A stretch of DNA of 64,000 nt from Pedococcus sp. 5OH_020 (GTDB lineage: Bacteria; Actinomycetota; Actinomycetes; Actinomycetales; Dermatophilaceae), in contig NZ_JAPYZV010000006.1 of the NCBI RefSeq assembly GCF_027812955.1, forward strand, positions 248,001 through 312,000, read 5' to 3'. Made by a program: the position numbers and the translations under genes. The stretch's first letter is position 1; every line of letters starts with the position of its first letter. The notes beneath the pieces are model-generated. The model made no database searches and had not been told where the DNA came from. It was given only the letters and a program-made list of their open reading frames with translations. Below are positions 63,197 through 64,000 of this stretch, in pieces.

Positions 63197-64000
63197 GCAC
63201 CACCGTCCCGAACCGACCACCGCGTCACCCGCGACGCCGGCTGAACCGGCAGGTCAGGCTACGTCGTACGGTGGCGTCAACCGTCGTCCTGCTTCTGCTC
63301 CTCGGCGGCGGCCTCACGTGGAGGAGCCGACACGGACACGTTCCGACAGCAGGCCATCCCGTCGCGACGACGACCAGTGCCGCAGGCAGCGGCCGGACCC
63401 CCGCGTCGAACACCGAGGACGGCTCCACCAGCTCCGAGACGACGACGTCGGGGACGCCGAAGGTGCCCCAGCACGGCAACGGGAAGGTGCACGTCGTCTC
63501 TGTACCTGATGCCCCCGTGTCGGCGTCCGGCCGAACGGTCCGGTACACCGTCGAGGTCGAGGGTGGTCTCGGGGTGGACGAGGGCGACGTGGCGGCGGCC
63601 ATCCAGGCAGTGTTGCTGGACCCGCGAGGCTGGCAGAAGGTCGACGGCGTCCGGTTCGTCAACGTCCCTCCCGCAGAAGCGTCGTCCGGGGCGCAGGTGG
63701 ACATCAGGGTGACGTTGGCCAGCCCCGGCCTGACCGACCAGCTGTGCGCCCCCATGCGCACGCTGTCCCAGGTCTCGTGCTGGAACGGAGGCAGGTCGGT
63801 CCTCAACTTCCGGCGGTGGGCGCTGGGCGACGACAGCTACGGGGGGGACGTGGCTCGCTACCGGACCTACCAGGTCAACCACGAGGTCGGCCATGGTCTG
63901 GGGCACCAGCACCGCAGCTGTCCGGGCAAGGGCAGGCGCGCTCCGGTGATGCTGCAGCAGACGCTGGACCTCGCGGGGTGCACACCCTGGCCGTTCCCCT
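63193..64000 (+). CDS. DUF3152 putative secreted metalloprotease, 5' part
   Basis: The first 269 residues of a DUF3152 protein, cut by the right edge. An N-terminal transmembrane or signal helix (TVASTVVLLLLLGGGLTW, about 28-45) is followed by a Ser/Thr-rich linker and then the catalytic-like domain. The zincin motif HEVGHGLGHQH lies near residues 231-241, as in archaemetzincin-type peptidases. Activity is inferred. GTG 63193 overlaps the 21-aa leader ORF. Confidence 0.85.
   Translation, partial: MSTTVPNRPPRHPRRRLNRQVRLRRTVASTVVLLLLLGGGLTWRSRHGHVPTAGHPVATTTSAAGSGRTPASNTEDGSTSSETTTSGTPKVPQHGNGKVHVVSVPDAPVSASGRTVRYTVEVEGGLGVDEGDVAAAIQAVLLDPRGWQKVDGVRFVNVPPAEASSGAQVDIRVTLASPGLTDQLCAPMRTLSQVSCWNGGRSVLNFRRWALGDDSYGGDVARYRTYQVNHEVGHGLGHQHRSCPGKGRRAPVMLQQTLDLAGCTPWPFP

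Overview
The window is about 70% GC, packed with genes, and reads as chromosome of a high-GC actinobacterium. I infer Micrococcales, Intrasporangiaceae-like. The evidence is actinobacterial families (DUF3515, DUF2469, DUF3152, a MDMPI/DinB-like protein), the order rpsP-khpA-rimM-trmD ... rplS-lepB-lepB-rnhB-DUF2469-yraN-comM-dprA-xerC, and many GTG starts preceded at 6-8 nt by a TANNNT hexamer, as expected of leaderless transcripts. No rRNA, tRNA or CRISPR array was seen.

Layout. 1-14 kb: housekeeping genes (trans-sulfuration enzyme fragment, ddl, thiL, rpmB, a FakA-like kinase, recG, rsmD, coaD, DUF177-rpmF-rnc-mutM, acylphosphatase, chorismate mutase). 14.5-22.5 kb: the SMC/SRP block (smc, a large secreted BNR-propeller protein, ftsY). 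22.5-26 kb: a membrane locus with a lipase-maturation-factor-like protein facing a small protein, an HTTM protein and a MDMPI-like protein. 26-30.5 kb: nitrogen control (amt-glnB and glnD, each behind a matching GlnR-like box). 30.7-38.8 kb: ffh, two hydrolases, a sulfate ABC importer and an Rrf2 regulator. 38.9-40.4 kb: an unusual zinc-ribbon/SDR protein. 40.7-52.4 kb: the S16-to-comM translation and secretion run, with trmD fused to a GNAT domain and four extra genes between trmD and rplS.

At 52,390 comM is split by an 8.4-kb integrative element ending at about 60,808. The element has a large serine integrase at its left edge, then a tight co-directional run with mostly 4-nt overlaps. That run includes a replisome-organizer-like protein, a P27-like small terminase and an HK97-gp10-like tail protein, but no large terminase, portal or capsid. 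A GNAT gene pair, a small zinc-finger gene and one opposing gene lie at the right end. Both halves of comM rejoin in frame when the element is removed, and the rebuilt attB and attP share the same centre of symmetry. The gene content fits a phage satellite (PICI-like) or a reduced prophage. To the right dprA, xerC and a DUF3152 protein resume the chromosomal order.

Regulation visible in the sequence includes two GlnR-type arrays, a tandem LacI-type operator over a promoter, several strong hairpin terminators, and at least two kinds of palindromic intergenic repeat.
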